From positions 1 through 64,000 of the forward strand of contig JAGKVE010000005.1 of assembly GCA_021152555.1 (NCBI GenBank): DNA of 64,000 nucleotides, in the 5' to 3' direction. A model generated the notes under the pieces. It saw only the letters and a program-made list of their open reading frames with translations, searched no databases and was not told the DNA's origin. Made by a program: the position numbers and the translations under genes. This document shows, in pieces, positions 52,452-60,890 of this stretch (its first letter is position 1; the number at the start of each line of letters is the position of its first letter). The stretch is from Bacteroidia bacterium. GTDB lineage: Bacteria > Bacteroidota > Bacteroidia > Bacteroidales > Paludibacteraceae.

Positions 52452-53377
52452 AGGAACTGATGAATAATATTCGCGGAGTCGGTGTCGTGGAAATAGTACT
52501 CGCAAGAGTCTCCTGTCCAAACAAAACGATAGACCGTCGTCTGGCGGAAACTGCCGTCATAACCGGAGAAGCAGGTGAAATAGGTATGTCCCTTTTGGAA
52601 AACCTCTGCGGATTGTTCCCCGTCGTTCTTTACAGCGTGTACGCCGTAATGGACGTCCGCCAAATCGGGATTCGTAAACCGCTCCAAGGACCACACTACG
52701 AAATACCAGGCTATCTCCGGGTGGGTATAAATAGAATCCTCGGCGAGGGTCAAGCTGTCGCAAGTAGTAGTGATATACGGGAAATACTCATTGATCTTTC
52801 CCTGCGCATCAACGGGGTATGCGTAATCCCATACCCCCTTGATCCGGTACTCGAAATGGATGTCCATCTTACTCTCATCGAGGGTCTTAATGGGGATGAG
52901 GTTGAGCGAACCGATGGGTTGCATCTTCACAGGATCGACCGCAAAGGCAAAGAGCCAGTAGTCCTGATCCGGCAGCAGGCCTGTGAAGAAATGGTGGGTC
53001 TCTGCGCCGTACTCCAAGGAGTGGCTGGCAAAAGGCGCTACGTTGAACTCCTTGTCGCGCAAGAGGTCATTCCGCCAAGACAGATACTCGGCGTAAGCGC
53101 TATCGAGGGCAAGCATCATGAACTGCTTGGGGTTCGCTACGGGATCCCAGTCCTCCCATGGCTCGCAGATAGAGAGGAGATAATACGCGTCCTTATTCGT
53201 CGAGCACTCGCACTCCGCGAAGCCCGCAGAGATATTCTTTACCTCCAGATGCACCTCTACATCCTTGGTCTCAAAACTCGCCTCGGGGCTGCAGGAAGGG
53301 GAAAAGACCGCTAACACTGACAGAAGACAGACCGCTATGCTGACAGACCGCTTCGCTGACAGATGTTTAATTTTCAT
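52448..53377 (-). CDS. lipoprotein of unknown function
   Basis: 309 residues; signal peptide with lipobox SPSC (Cys29). The mature part is beta-rich with a repeated fibronectin-like pattern (VHLEVKNISAGFAECEC; FFTGLLPDQDYWLFAFAVD), typical of Bacteroidales lipoproteins of unknown role. It starts with a strong AAAGGAGGAAATATG and overlaps the preceding hydrolase gene by 11 bases. Probably surface exposed or periplasmic. Confidence 0.78.
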   Translation of the reverse strand: MKIKHLSAKRSVSIAVCLLSVLAVFSPSCSPEASFETKDVEVHLEVKNISAGFAECECSTNKDAYYLLSICEPWEDWDPVANPKQFMMLALDSAYAEYLSWRNDLLRDKEFNVAPFASHSLEYGAETHHFFTGLLPDQDYWLFAFAVDPVKMQPIGSLNLIPIKTLDESKMDIHFEYRIKGVWDYAYPVDAQGKINEYFPYITTTCDSLTLAEDSIYTHPEIAWYFVVWSLERFTNPDLADVHYGVHAVKNDGEQSAEVFQKGHTYFTCFSGYDGSFRQTTVYRFVWTGDSCEYYFHDTDSANIIHQFL

Positions 53378-54740
53378 ATTTCCTCCTTTCTTCCTCTTCT
53401 TGCTCGAGGAGCGAGCGCACGGAATAGATAAACCGCAAACAAGTCATCACATGACCTCCATAGTGGCCGAAATTATAGGTGATATTAGCGTTCCGCCATT
53501 TACTCTTAGCGCGAACGGCGTTGGTATAGGGAACGGTCTCGTCGTCTATCGAATGCATGATATAGACGGACGAAAGAGGTTCCCAGTTCTGAGCGATAAT
53601 CGAGTTCTCCGTCATGGCTTTGTATAGTTCTGCCACTTTTTCGGATTTCTGGTCCATCGCTTCTTGGGTCAGCAGTTCGTGAGTCACTTTGGTACCGATC
53701 AGTTTGTTGATTTGTGCGGAGGTGTATTTTTTGCTGTTCACCCATTCATCCATGTGTTCGTACAGCCATGGTTGCATCATGTCGGTAACCTTCATGTTCA
53801 GTTCGTTGCCAAGAATCATGCCTTGCAATACCAACGGAACGGCAACAGGGTAGCCTGCAGTGTCTGTTGTTACGAAGCGTTCGTAAGTCGCCTTCACGTC
53901 ATAAGGGCCGCCGCCGGCAAAAACACGATGAATGTTCACAACATCATCTACCATATCCTGGTTGTACTCTGTCTCTATCAGTCGCTCAACTGCCATCGTC
54001 GTCGCGCCGCCTTGGCTGTAACCCATCAGGTATATATCGTCATACTCCGGTTCCATGCCAACCGCCTTGAGCCATGGACGGACGGCAAGGTACATGTCCA
54101 ATACGTTACGTGCCGTGAGGTCCATCACAAGGTAGGGGTGTACCATGTTGGAGGTAACGCCGTAACCGATATAATCAGGGATAATCAGGCCGTAACCTAA
54201 TTTCACAAGCACGCCCTCCAGCGAGAAGCAGTTACTGGGCGCCTCGCCGTTCGAGCATACCGTGTAGTGGCTCACTAAAATCATCCGTTTCGGCTTGCCT
54301 TGGGCGGGGAGCATCACTTTGCCGGACAACGTGATGGTATCCCAGTTCCCGTCTATACTCGGATAGGTGCCTACAATCTCTATCACCTGGTTCTGGTTGC
54401 CGTATTTGAGTAACTCCTGCAGAATACCGGCTCCCGTGACTGAATTCGTGCGCCGCGGACCGTTGCTGTTCTCCGCTTCTCCTTCTCCTGGGGAGAGGGA
54501 CGGGGGGAGGTTTACTCCCTCATTCACTGGCGTACCGTCCGGAAGGTAGCAATTATACGGAAGACCCTGACTAAGATCGGTCTCATGCTGACCGATGACT
54601 TGGAATTTCAATCCTTTAGCCGCCTCGATATTGGCAAAATCAACAAACTTGTCCTCGCGGAAACGGCATGAACTGACAAACATCGCTACGAAAAGCAATG
54701 CTGACGCATAAAGAATATGTAATAACTTGTTGTATTTCAT
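53367..54740 (-). CDS. lipoprotein alpha/beta-hydrolase (secretory-lipase-like)
   Basis: 457 residues; lipobox FVSSC (Cys25). Alpha/beta-hydrolase fold with nucleophile elbow GYSQGG (Ser242), an Asp candidate in HSIDDETVPY and a His candidate in GHYGGHV near the C-terminus, in the order expected for a secretory lipase or esterase. Residues about 79-93 (PPSLSPGEGEAENS) interrupt the N-terminal part and are encoded by a pyrimidine/purine low-complexity stretch like those found between genes here. Five bases after the beta-barrel gene. Confidence 0.85.
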   Translation of the reverse strand: MKYNKLLHILYASALLFVAMFVSSCRFREDKFVDFANIEAAKGLKFQVIGQHETDLSQGLPYNCYLPDGTPVNEGVNLPPSLSPGEGEAENSNGPRRTNSVTGAGILQELLKYGNQNQVIEIVGTYPSIDGNWDTITLSGKVMLPAQGKPKRMILVSHYTVCSNGEAPSNCFSLEGVLVKLGYGLIIPDYIGYGVTSNMVHPYLVMDLTARNVLDMYLAVRPWLKAVGMEPEYDDIYLMGYSQGGATTMAVERLIETEYNQDMVDDVVNIHRVFAGGGPYDVKATYERFVTTDTAGYPVAVPLVLQGMILGNELNMKVTDMMQPWLYEHMDEWVNSKKYTSAQINKLIGTKVTHELLTQEAMDQKSEKVAELYKAMTENSIIAQNWEPLSSVYIMHSIDDETVPYTNAVRAKSKWRNANITYNFGHYGGHVMTCLRFIYSVRSLLEQEEEERRKYEN

Positions 54741-54744
54741 GTGT

Positions 54745-55401
54745 TTAGAAACGTGCTCCTATACTTACATTGATGATACGCGATGAAGCCATAAAAATGG
54801 CGTTCACGTGTTTGAGAGAGTATAAACCGCCGAAATCAACGGCCATGAACCATCGGTCGTAGTTGGCGCTCACGCCGATGACGGTCAGGTCAATCGCCGC
54901 ACCGACATCTGTCTTCTTGCCGTTCGCGTTCTGCTCTGAACCGCCGTTGATGCCTAAACCGATACCCAGACCGGAATACAGATTCACATAATCATGGTGG
55001 AAATAGGTGAAACGGATGGTTGGCATAAATACCAGATTATAGAAAAAATGCCCGGGGGCACGGTTCAGTTCTTTTCCGGTGCCGTCGCGCGTCACGTCTG
55101 TCCAGCGCACATCACTCCAGTCCACCATTCCGCCTACGGAAAACCAATGGTTGAAACGCCGCTGGTATTCCACCCAGAAATGCTGGTCGTGATGATAGTC
55201 CTCATGGTAAACCTTCGTCCAGTTGGCCGGCATGGTACTTACAATACTCGTAGGGTTGTGCCACATAAGACTTTCAAACAGCTGGTCACCCCAACCAACG
55301 CGCACTTCGTTCGGGTTGTATTGATACCCGAACCGGTCTTCCGCCTGCATGCCTGCAACCGCGCAGAAAACCATAATCGCTATGTGTATAAACCGTTTCA
55401 C
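54745..55401 (-). CDS. outer-membrane beta-barrel protein
   Basis: 218 residues starting with GTG at 55401, which gives the clear signal peptide MKRFIHIAIMVFCAVAGMQA. Amphipathic strands with aromatic girdles (HHDQHFWVEYQRRFNHWFSVGG; VNLYSGLGIGLGIN) and a C-terminal Phe (VSIGARF) indicate a small barrel. No family identified. Head of the barrel-hydrolase-lipoprotein-rlmH run; no clear TAnnTTTG promoter upstream. Confidence 0.78.
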   Translation of the reverse strand: MKRFIHIAIMVFCAVAGMQAEDRFGYQYNPNEVRVGWGDQLFESLMWHNPTSIVSTMPANWTKVYHEDYHHDQHFWVEYQRRFNHWFSVGGMVDWSDVRWTDVTRDGTGKELNRAPGHFFYNLVFMPTIRFTYFHHDYVNLYSGLGIGLGINGGSEQNANGKKTDVGAAIDLTVIGVSANYDRWFMAVDFGGLYSLKHVNAIFMASSRIINVSIGARF

Positions 55402-55410
55402 TACAATTTT

Positions 55411-55490
55411 GTTTTTCCCTATACTTGTTTCTCTATACAGTTTCCCTATACTGGTTTCCCTACCTTTGTTTCCCTATAATCACCATTAGT
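55411..55490. repeat. TTTCCCTATA-type repeats
   Basis: About five degenerate 13-17-bp units containing TTTCCCTA or TTTCTCTA, upstream of the GTG-started barrel gene. Confidence 0.75.
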
Positions 55491-55520
55491 GTCCACTAAA
55501 AACTTCTTTTTCCCCTTTCA

Positions 55521-55560
55521 GCCTGCTCCTTTTTTGAACTTCAGCCTGTTCCTTTTTTGC
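55521..55560. repeat. GCCTGYTCCTTTTTTG motif, two copies
   Basis: GCCTGCTCCTTTTTTG at 55521 and GCCTGTTCCTTTTTTG about 23 bases later. A third copy lies at 30913. Confidence 0.7.
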
Positions 55561-55628
55561 TGATTTGATTTAGCAATGTTTATCTTGGTTTTTGTCCATT
55601 TTTTTATAGTAGACTGCTGTGACTTTGG

Positions 55629-56084
55629 TTAATTTTTTTTTCGCAGCTTGAAATCTGTTTTTAGTGTCGCTTTCCCTTTATCCCAACTATTGCCGCCCGT
55701 GTAGTTTACTTTGCTTGTAATACTGTCCGATTGGTATTCTCCGGCAGGGTCATTCACTATGACTTTTTGGTATCTCACAGGAAAAATGCCATCATATTCT
55801 TTGTGTATCTTGCCATTGGAATCGGTGTATAATGTGTCCGCCCGGTCTTCCCAATGCCGTGTATTTGTACCGTCTTTCCATCCTCCGCGGCGAATCACTT
55901 GTATGCCTTCCAACGGCTTGCCTGTCTTGTCTGACACCTTGCCTTCAAATACCAAATCACCTGTAGGAACACCGTACATCACTGTTGGGGCGCCATACTT
56001 CGCGCAACTATAACTGCTGATTCCCAATAACCCGCAAATAACTCCGATGAGAGTGTTTGTCCAAATTCTCAGTTTCGTTTTCAT
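55629..56084 (-). CDS. radical-SAM-associated putative lipoprotein (lipo_with_rSAM type)
   Basis: The ATG at 56084 gives 151 residues. Lipobox SYSC (Cys27), then YGAPTVMYGVPTGD, the hallmark I associate with the TIGR04134 lipoprotein family of Bacteroidetes. A short CarboxypepD_reg-like beta domain follows (VFEGKVSDKTGKPLEGIQV). Members usually sit next to a dedicated radical SAM enzyme (TIGR04133) suspected of modifying them; none is found in this window. The gene has its own promoter. Confidence 0.8.
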   Translation of the reverse strand: MKTKLRIWTNTLIGVICGLLGISSYSCAKYGAPTVMYGVPTGDLVFEGKVSDKTGKPLEGIQVIRRGGWKDGTNTRHWEDRADTLYTDSNGKIHKEYDGIFPVRYQKVIVNDPAGEYQSDSITSKVNYTGGNSWDKGKATLKTDFKLRKKN

Positions 56085-56129
56085 ATGTGTGGCTTTTTTT
56101 GTTTCGCTGTTTTTTTTATAAATTCGCCG

Positions 56130-56161
56130 CAAAGGTACAACAAAAATTGCATATATGCAAA
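56130..56161 (-). promoter_or_regulatory. promoter of the rSAM-associated lipoprotein
   Basis: On the minus strand: TTTG (56161-56158), a 20-base spacer, TACCTTTG (56137-56130). The -33 region is the palindrome TTGCATATATGCAA. Confidence 0.85.
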
Positions 56162-56440
56162 TTTTTTTATTGTTTTTCTTTATTTATGTCGCTAAAAATA
56201 ATTCTTCATCTATGTAAATTATTGTAATATAGTAACTTGTAAATGTATCTTATTAATATACGGCTACCCGAATTGGCTTTAATTGTTGTCTGTAAAATAA
56301 TTGTTGCCTCTAAAATAATTGTTGTGACCGGTAAATCAATTGTTGCCCGGTATAATAATTTGTAGCTCATTTTTGATGATTCCTCTGTCTCGCCTCTTGA
56401 GGAGGGGGTAGGGGAGGGGAGCAGAGTGAGGTTATGCCTT

Positions 56441-56590
56441 TTTCGAGTCAATTTCGAGTCAATTTCGAGTCAATACCATAGGATAACCATAACATACCCA
56501 TAGGATAACCATAACATATTTGGCCGTTTTTGCTGCAAATTATACATCTACTATATATATACTTTGTATATATATACTTTTTGCTTGTTT
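56441..56590. repeat. intergenic element, copy B
   Basis: Three TTTCGAGTCAA units, the 38-base core identical to copy A (56470-56507), and a palindrome of 11-base arms, TATATATATAC-TTT-GTATATATATA (56552-56576), then CTTTTTGC. Confidence 0.85.
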
Positions 56591-56679
56591 TTAGGTCAAA
56601 AAATACGTCTGAAATCCCGCTATTTAACCACAAAAATAATGAAAAATATTTCTTTTTCTCAAAAAAAAACGCGCGTACG

Positions 56680-56711
56680 TTTGTGTATGTAAAAAAAAAG
56701 TAGTACCTTTG
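56680..56711 (+). promoter_or_regulatory. promoter of the membrane protein-acyl-CoA ligase-coaX run
   Basis: TTTG (56680-56683), a 20-base spacer, TACCTTTG (56704-56711). The leader is about 60 nucleotides. Confidence 0.85.
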
Positions 56712-56774
56712 CAGCCGATTTGTGTCTAAAAGCAGAAATCATTGGACGAAATATAAATATTAAAAGCAAAGAAT

Positions 56775-57182
56775 ATGACAACATCTGCTAAAATCCTTAC
56801 ATGGAGCTCCGTAATCGCAGTACTTGTGCTTGCTGGTTACATCTTTCTCAAGTTCTTCTTCGTTTACGCAGAAGGTGTTAATGAAGGCGACATCAATTAT
56901 TTCCAGAAAGAAGGTTACATTTTCAAGACCTATGAGGGAAAGATGATTCAGACTGGCTTGAAGTCTGCTAAAGGCGTGCAAGGCAGTATTCAATCAAACG
57001 AGTTCAAGTTCTCCGTGGATGACGAGAAGGTGGCTCAGCAACTCAACGAGATCTCCAATACAGGCGTCAAACTGCACTGGAAACGTTATCGCGGCACTTT
57101 GCCATGGAGAGGAAACAGTGAGTTCATTGTGGATAAAGTTGTTTCATCCACTTCGAAAGCAGCTAAACCGGCTGAAGATTAA
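56775..57182 (+). CDS. conserved small membrane protein (often mislabelled 6-phosphogluconate dehydrogenase)
   Basis: 135 residues. One N-terminal transmembrane helix (about 9-30), then a soluble domain with DINYFQKEGYIFKTYEG and VKLHWKRYRGTLPWRGNSEF. Related Bacteroidota proteins are sometimes annotated as 6-phosphogluconate dehydrogenase, which is wrong: there is no Rossmann motif and the protein is far too short. Function unknown. First gene of a plus-strand run; the ligase starts 13 bases later. Confidence 0.8.
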   Translation: MTTSAKILTWSSVIAVLVLAGYIFLKFFFVYAEGVNEGDINYFQKEGYIFKTYEGKMIQTGLKSAKGVQGSIQSNEFKFSVDDEKVAQQLNEISNTGVKLHWKRYRGTLPWRGNSEFIVDKVVSSTSKAAKPAED

Positions 57183-57194
57183 ATCAAATAGCCT

Positions 57195-58871
57195 ATGATG
57201 ACAGAAGAGAAATATAATTTCGTCAAGATGTACGAGCGTTCCTTCCGTGAGAACTGGGACGCGGAAGCCTTGACGGACTACGGAACAGATGTGACGCTGA
57301 CCTATGGCCAGTTGGCAATCAATATCGAGAAACTGCATATCCTCTTCAAGGAATGCGGTATCAAGAAAAACGACAAGATAGCCGTGATGGGCAAGAACAA
57401 CAGCAACTGGATAGCCGTCTATCTGGCTACCGTGACCTACGGCGCCATCATCGTGCCGATATTGCAGGATTTCCCCGCCAATGATGCTATCCATATCATC
57501 AACCATTCGGAGAGCAAACTCCTCTTTATCAGCGATATCAACTGGGAAGGCATTGACCTGGACCAGATTCCCAAGGTGCTGGCTGCCATCAGTCTGAACG
57601 ACTGGCATCCTATCTCCATGGCGCTGGATTCCAAGAAAATCAACTACGAAGCTATCGCCCGTAAGTTCAAGGAGAAACATCCGGACGGCTATGGGGCGAA
57701 AGACGTGCATTTCAACGAGCGCCCGAACAGCGAGATAGGCAGCATCAACTACACCTCCGGAACCACGGGTTTCAGCAAAGGAGTCGTCATGCCTCTGAAC
57801 GGTCTTGCGGGTAATGTGCGTTATGGTCTGGAGAGCGGTATCGCTTTCAAGGGAGCGCGTTTTGTGACCTTCCTGCCGCTGGCGCATGCTTACGGCTGCG
57901 CATTCGATTTCCTGGCATGCCTTGCCGCCGGAGGACACTCATGGCTCATCGGCAGAACGCCCAGCCCGAAGATACTGCTCAAGGCGTTTGAGGAAGTCAA
58001 ACCGACCGTCATCCTGTCCGTGCCGCTGATATTGGAGAAGGTTTACAAGAAGATGATCGTGCCGCAGATTCAGAAGCCACCCGTAAGCTGGGTGCTCAAA
58101 GTGCCGTTTTTGGACGAAGTGGTATGTTCCAAGATACGCGAACAGCTGGTTCAGGCTTTCGGCGGCGAGTTCAGCCAGATGATCATCGGCGGCGCGCCCC
58201 TCAACCCCGAGGTGGAAGCCTTCCTGCATAGGATCAAGTTCCCTGTATCGGTGGGATACGGCATGACCGAATGTGCGCCGCTCATCTGCTACACCCCGAT
58301 CAACGAGGGACCGAGGATGTACTCCTGCGGCAAACCGCTTGCAGGAATCATGGAGGTGAAGATTCTCGACCCCAACAGCGAGGGAATAGGAGAGGTGGTA
58401 GTACGCGGAGAGAACACCATGGCGGGATACTACAAGAACCCCCAGGCAACCAAAGAGGTCTTCACCAAGGACGGATGGCTCCGTACCGGCGACCTGGGTA
58501 CGCTGGACAGCGACGGATTCCTCTATATCAAAGGACGCTGCAAGACTATGCTGCTCGGACCTTCCGGACAGAATATATACCCGGAGGAGATAGAGGCGAA
58601 GATCAACAACATGCCTTACGTGCTCGAGTCGCTCGTTCTGCAACAGGCAGACAACCGTCTGGTGGCGCTCGTATGCCCCGACTACAACGAGGTGGACGCC
58701 AGCGGGCTGACCCCGGAACAACTCGCGGAATTCATGGAGGACGCCCGCAAACAAGTCAACTCCGAACTGGCTTCCTATGAGCAGATCGCGATGGTCAAAC
58801 TATATCCGCACGAGTTCGAGAAAACCCCGAAGAAATCCATCAAACGGTTCCTCTATACGGTGAACAGTTAA
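57195..58871 (+). CDS. AMP-forming acyl-CoA synthetase (long-chain type)
   Basis: 558 residues. ANL-superfamily motifs: NYTSGTTGFSKGVVM (ATP/AMP loop), GYGMTECAP (A5) and the hinge/A8 region RTGDLGTLDSDGFLYIKGR; the catalytic Lys is in KTPKKSIKRF near the C-terminus. Activates fatty acids to acyl-CoA through acyl-AMP. The length and order suit a FadD/long-chain ligase; chain-length preference is not visible. ATG at 57195 is followed at once by a second ATG. Confidence 0.92.
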   Translation: MMTEEKYNFVKMYERSFRENWDAEALTDYGTDVTLTYGQLAINIEKLHILFKECGIKKNDKIAVMGKNNSNWIAVYLATVTYGAIIVPILQDFPANDAIHIINHSESKLLFISDINWEGIDLDQIPKVLAAISLNDWHPISMALDSKKINYEAIARKFKEKHPDGYGAKDVHFNERPNSEIGSINYTSGTTGFSKGVVMPLNGLAGNVRYGLESGIAFKGARFVTFLPLAHAYGCAFDFLACLAAGGHSWLIGRTPSPKILLKAFEEVKPTVILSVPLILEKVYKKMIVPQIQKPPVSWVLKVPFLDEVVCSKIREQLVQAFGGEFSQMIIGGAPLNPEVEAFLHRIKFPVSVGYGMTECAPLICYTPINEGPRMYSCGKPLAGIMEVKILDPNSEGIGEVVVRGENTMAGYYKNPQATKEVFTKDGWLRTGDLGTLDSDGFLYIKGRCKTMLLGPSGQNIYPEEIEAKINNMPYVLESLVLQQADNRLVALVCPDYNEVDASGLTPEQLAEFMEDARKQVNSELASYEQIAMVKLYPHEFEKTPKKSIKRFLYTVNS

Positions 58872-58894
58872 ATGACCCAATCAAGACTGCGTAG

Positions 58895-59647
58895 ATGAAT
58901 CTGTGTATAGACCAAGGGAACAGCCGTACAAAAGTGGCGCTGATGACGGACGAAGGAAAGATGATAAACCACTTCATATACAAATCCTTCTCCTCTGCCG
59001 AAGTAGAAAGGCTTTTTGACTTGTACGACATCACCGATTCAATCATCAGTTCTGTGGTGAATATAGAAGCGGCAATCGTCAATACATTACATCGCCGCTC
59101 GCAACATTTCGTGCTATTTGACCATAATACTCCGGTGCCAATTGTCAATAAGTATGACACACCGCAGACTTTGGGGCAAGACAGACTGGCAGCGGCGGTA
59201 GGTGCGAAAAGCCTCTGCCCCGATGAGAATCTCCTGATTATTGATGCAGGCTCGGCGGTGACCTATGATTTTGTGTCCGCCGAAGGCGAGTACCTCGGCG
59301 GCAACATAGCACCTGGCATCAAAATGCGTTTTACGATACTCAATCGTATGACCAAAAAACTGCCGATTGTAGAGACAGAAGAGAATGAACTGATTCCGTT
59401 GTTCGGAAAAAATACACGCGATGCCATCGCCGCCGGCGTAATACGCGGCGTGGCATACGAAGTGAAAGGGTACATGAGAACGCTGAGCGAGAAAGTGCCG
59501 CACTTCCATACATTCCTTACGGGAGGTAATGCACCTTATATATTAAATAATGTGCGCAATTCGCGAAAAGAGAAACGAGATATACGTTTCGAGAAGCACT
59601 TGGTGCTTATAGGGTTGAACAATATACTTGTTTGTAACAAGAAGTGA
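58895..59647 (+). CDS. coaX: type III pantothenate kinase
   Basis: First step of coenzyme A synthesis. 250 residues. ASKHA-fold motifs NLCIDQGNSRTKVAL (phosphate 1), TLGQDRLAAAVGA and NLLIIDAGSAVTYDFV with the catalytic Asp region. The link to the upstream acyl-CoA ligase is metabolically sensible. Stop overlaps the GTG of the next gene by 4 bases (GTGA). Confidence 0.95.
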   Translation: MNLCIDQGNSRTKVALMTDEGKMINHFIYKSFSSAEVERLFDLYDITDSIISSVVNIEAAIVNTLHRRSQHFVLFDHNTPVPIVNKYDTPQTLGQDRLAAAVGAKSLCPDENLLIIDAGSAVTYDFVSAEGEYLGGNIAPGIKMRFTILNRMTKKLPIVETEENELIPLFGKNTRDAIAAGVIRGVAYEVKGYMRTLSEKVPHFHTFLTGGNAPYILNNVRNSRKEKRDIRFEKHLVLIGLNNILVCNKK

Positions 59648-60873
59648 AAACGAAAAGGATAATAGTATTTTTGTGGGCCGCATTGTTGTTGAGCCTTGGC
59701 GTGCGTGCGCAGAACATGACCAGCTCGCCATTTTCCCGCTACGCATATGGCGATATGAATGAAAATGTGCCGACGGGGTATCGTGCTATGGGCGGCGTCG
59801 GGTTCGGTATGCGTGCCAACCGCGCCATCAATCCTGCACAACCCGCTTCTTATACTTCCTGCGACAGCCTTACATTCATGTTTGACATCGCCGCCAGCGC
59901 ATCCTGGAGCCATTATCAAGATGCCGGAGGCGTGAAGAACAAAGCGAACGGAAACCTTGAATATGTAACGATGCAGTTCCCGCTTTGGAAAAGATGGATT
60001 GCGATGTCAGTCGGCTTGCTGCCTTATAGCTCAGTCGGGTATAATATTTCGCTCAAGGACTCTACTGCAGGAGGAGATTATCATTATACAAAAGACTATA
60101 AGGGAGACGGAAACATAAGCCAGGTCTATGGCGGGCTCAGTTTTAATATATGTAATTGGTTCGCATTCGGCGCAAATATCTACTATATGTGGGGAGACCT
60201 GAGCCGTATGCGCACGCTTTCTTTTACAGAAACGGGGTTGAATCCCACCATTCAGGACGAGATACTGAGTGTCAGCAGTATGAGGCTGCGTTATGGCGCA
60301 CAGTTCTTCCATACGTTCGGTGATCACTCATTTGTCGCTGGCGCTATATTTGAAAACCGCATGAAACTCAATAGCGAATATATCCTTATAGAAACGCAAT
60401 CCGAAGACTCGATACCTATCTTCAAGGATGGTTGGCAGTTACCGATGGTATGGGGGGTAGGTCTCAGTTATAACTGGGCGAACCGCTTGACAATAGGTGT
60501 CGATTACGAACGTCAATGTATGGCATCGGCTATGTATAACGGTCTGCCGGGCGAGTTCAGCGGTTTCCAGGATCGTAACCGCATAGCCGTAGGAGTAGAG
60601 TACCGGCATAATCCACAGGGACGCAAATACGCAGACCGTATGATTTGGCGCGCGGGCGTCAATATACAAGATGAGTACCTTGTGACAGTCGGCGCCAAAC
60701 GTATTACTGCAAGTATCGGTTTCGGATTCCCTCTTTGGACCATCGGTACAGTTATCAATACTACATTCGAATATACACACCGCGGTGCTCCCGGAGGGTT
60801 GGTGGATAATGGCCTGAGATTTACTATAGGAGCCTCTATTGCCGAGAACTGGTTCTTCAAACGCAAGTTGTAG
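59644..60873 (+). CDS. FadL/OmpP1-like outer-membrane protein
   Basis: 409 residues starting with GTG at 59644, coupled to coaX. Signal peptide about 1-22. The N-terminal SPFSRYAYGDMNENVPTGYR and RAMGGVGFGMRANRAINPAQ region resembles the Bacteroidota OMPs that follow coaX. Many aromatic amphipathic strands follow (FGANIYYMWGDLSRM; WGVGLSYNW). Possibly hydrophobic-compound uptake by analogy with FadL; that is inference. Confidence 0.82.
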   Translation: MKTKRIIVFLWAALLLSLGVRAQNMTSSPFSRYAYGDMNENVPTGYRAMGGVGFGMRANRAINPAQPASYTSCDSLTFMFDIAASASWSHYQDAGGVKNKANGNLEYVTMQFPLWKRWIAMSVGLLPYSSVGYNISLKDSTAGGDYHYTKDYKGDGNISQVYGGLSFNICNWFAFGANIYYMWGDLSRMRTLSFTETGLNPTIQDEILSVSSMRLRYGAQFFHTFGDHSFVAGAIFENRMKLNSEYILIETQSEDSIPIFKDGWQLPMVWGVGLSYNWANRLTIGVDYERQCMASAMYNGLPGEFSGFQDRNRIAVGVEYRHNPQGRKYADRMIWRAGVNIQDEYLVTVGAKRITASIGFGFPLWTIGTVINTTFEYTHRGAPGGLVDNGLRFTIGASIAENWFFKRKL

Positions 60874-60875
60874 TT

Positions 60876-60890
60876 TGGCACGGTATTTGA
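60876..60890 (+). promoter_or_regulatory. sigma54-like -24/-12 promoter of the TPR gene
   Basis: TGGCACG (60876-60882), four bases, TTG (60887-60889), then A for the expected C. The 80 bases to the ATG form the leader. Confidence 0.45.

Larger units (their letters stand above)
56085..56774. other. intergenic region rSAM-lipoprotein to membrane-protein gene (690 bases)
   Basis: It holds the divergent lipoprotein promoter (56130-56161), an AT-rich part with three AATAATTGTTG-type repeats (56280-56360), a G-rich GAGGAGGGGGTAGGGG stretch (about 56398-56420), intergenic element copy B (56441-56590) and the downstream promoter (56680-56711). No gene is supported. Confidence 0.7.

Noticed and set aside
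55461..55468. TACCTTTG resembling a -7 box on the plus strand.
   Set aside because: It is part of the TTTCCCTA repeat, has no TTTG 20 bases upstream and no plus-strand gene follows.
56775..57182. Annotation as 6-phosphogluconate dehydrogenase.
   Set aside because: The protein is 135 residues with a membrane anchor and no nucleotide-binding motif, so the name used for some relatives is not supported.
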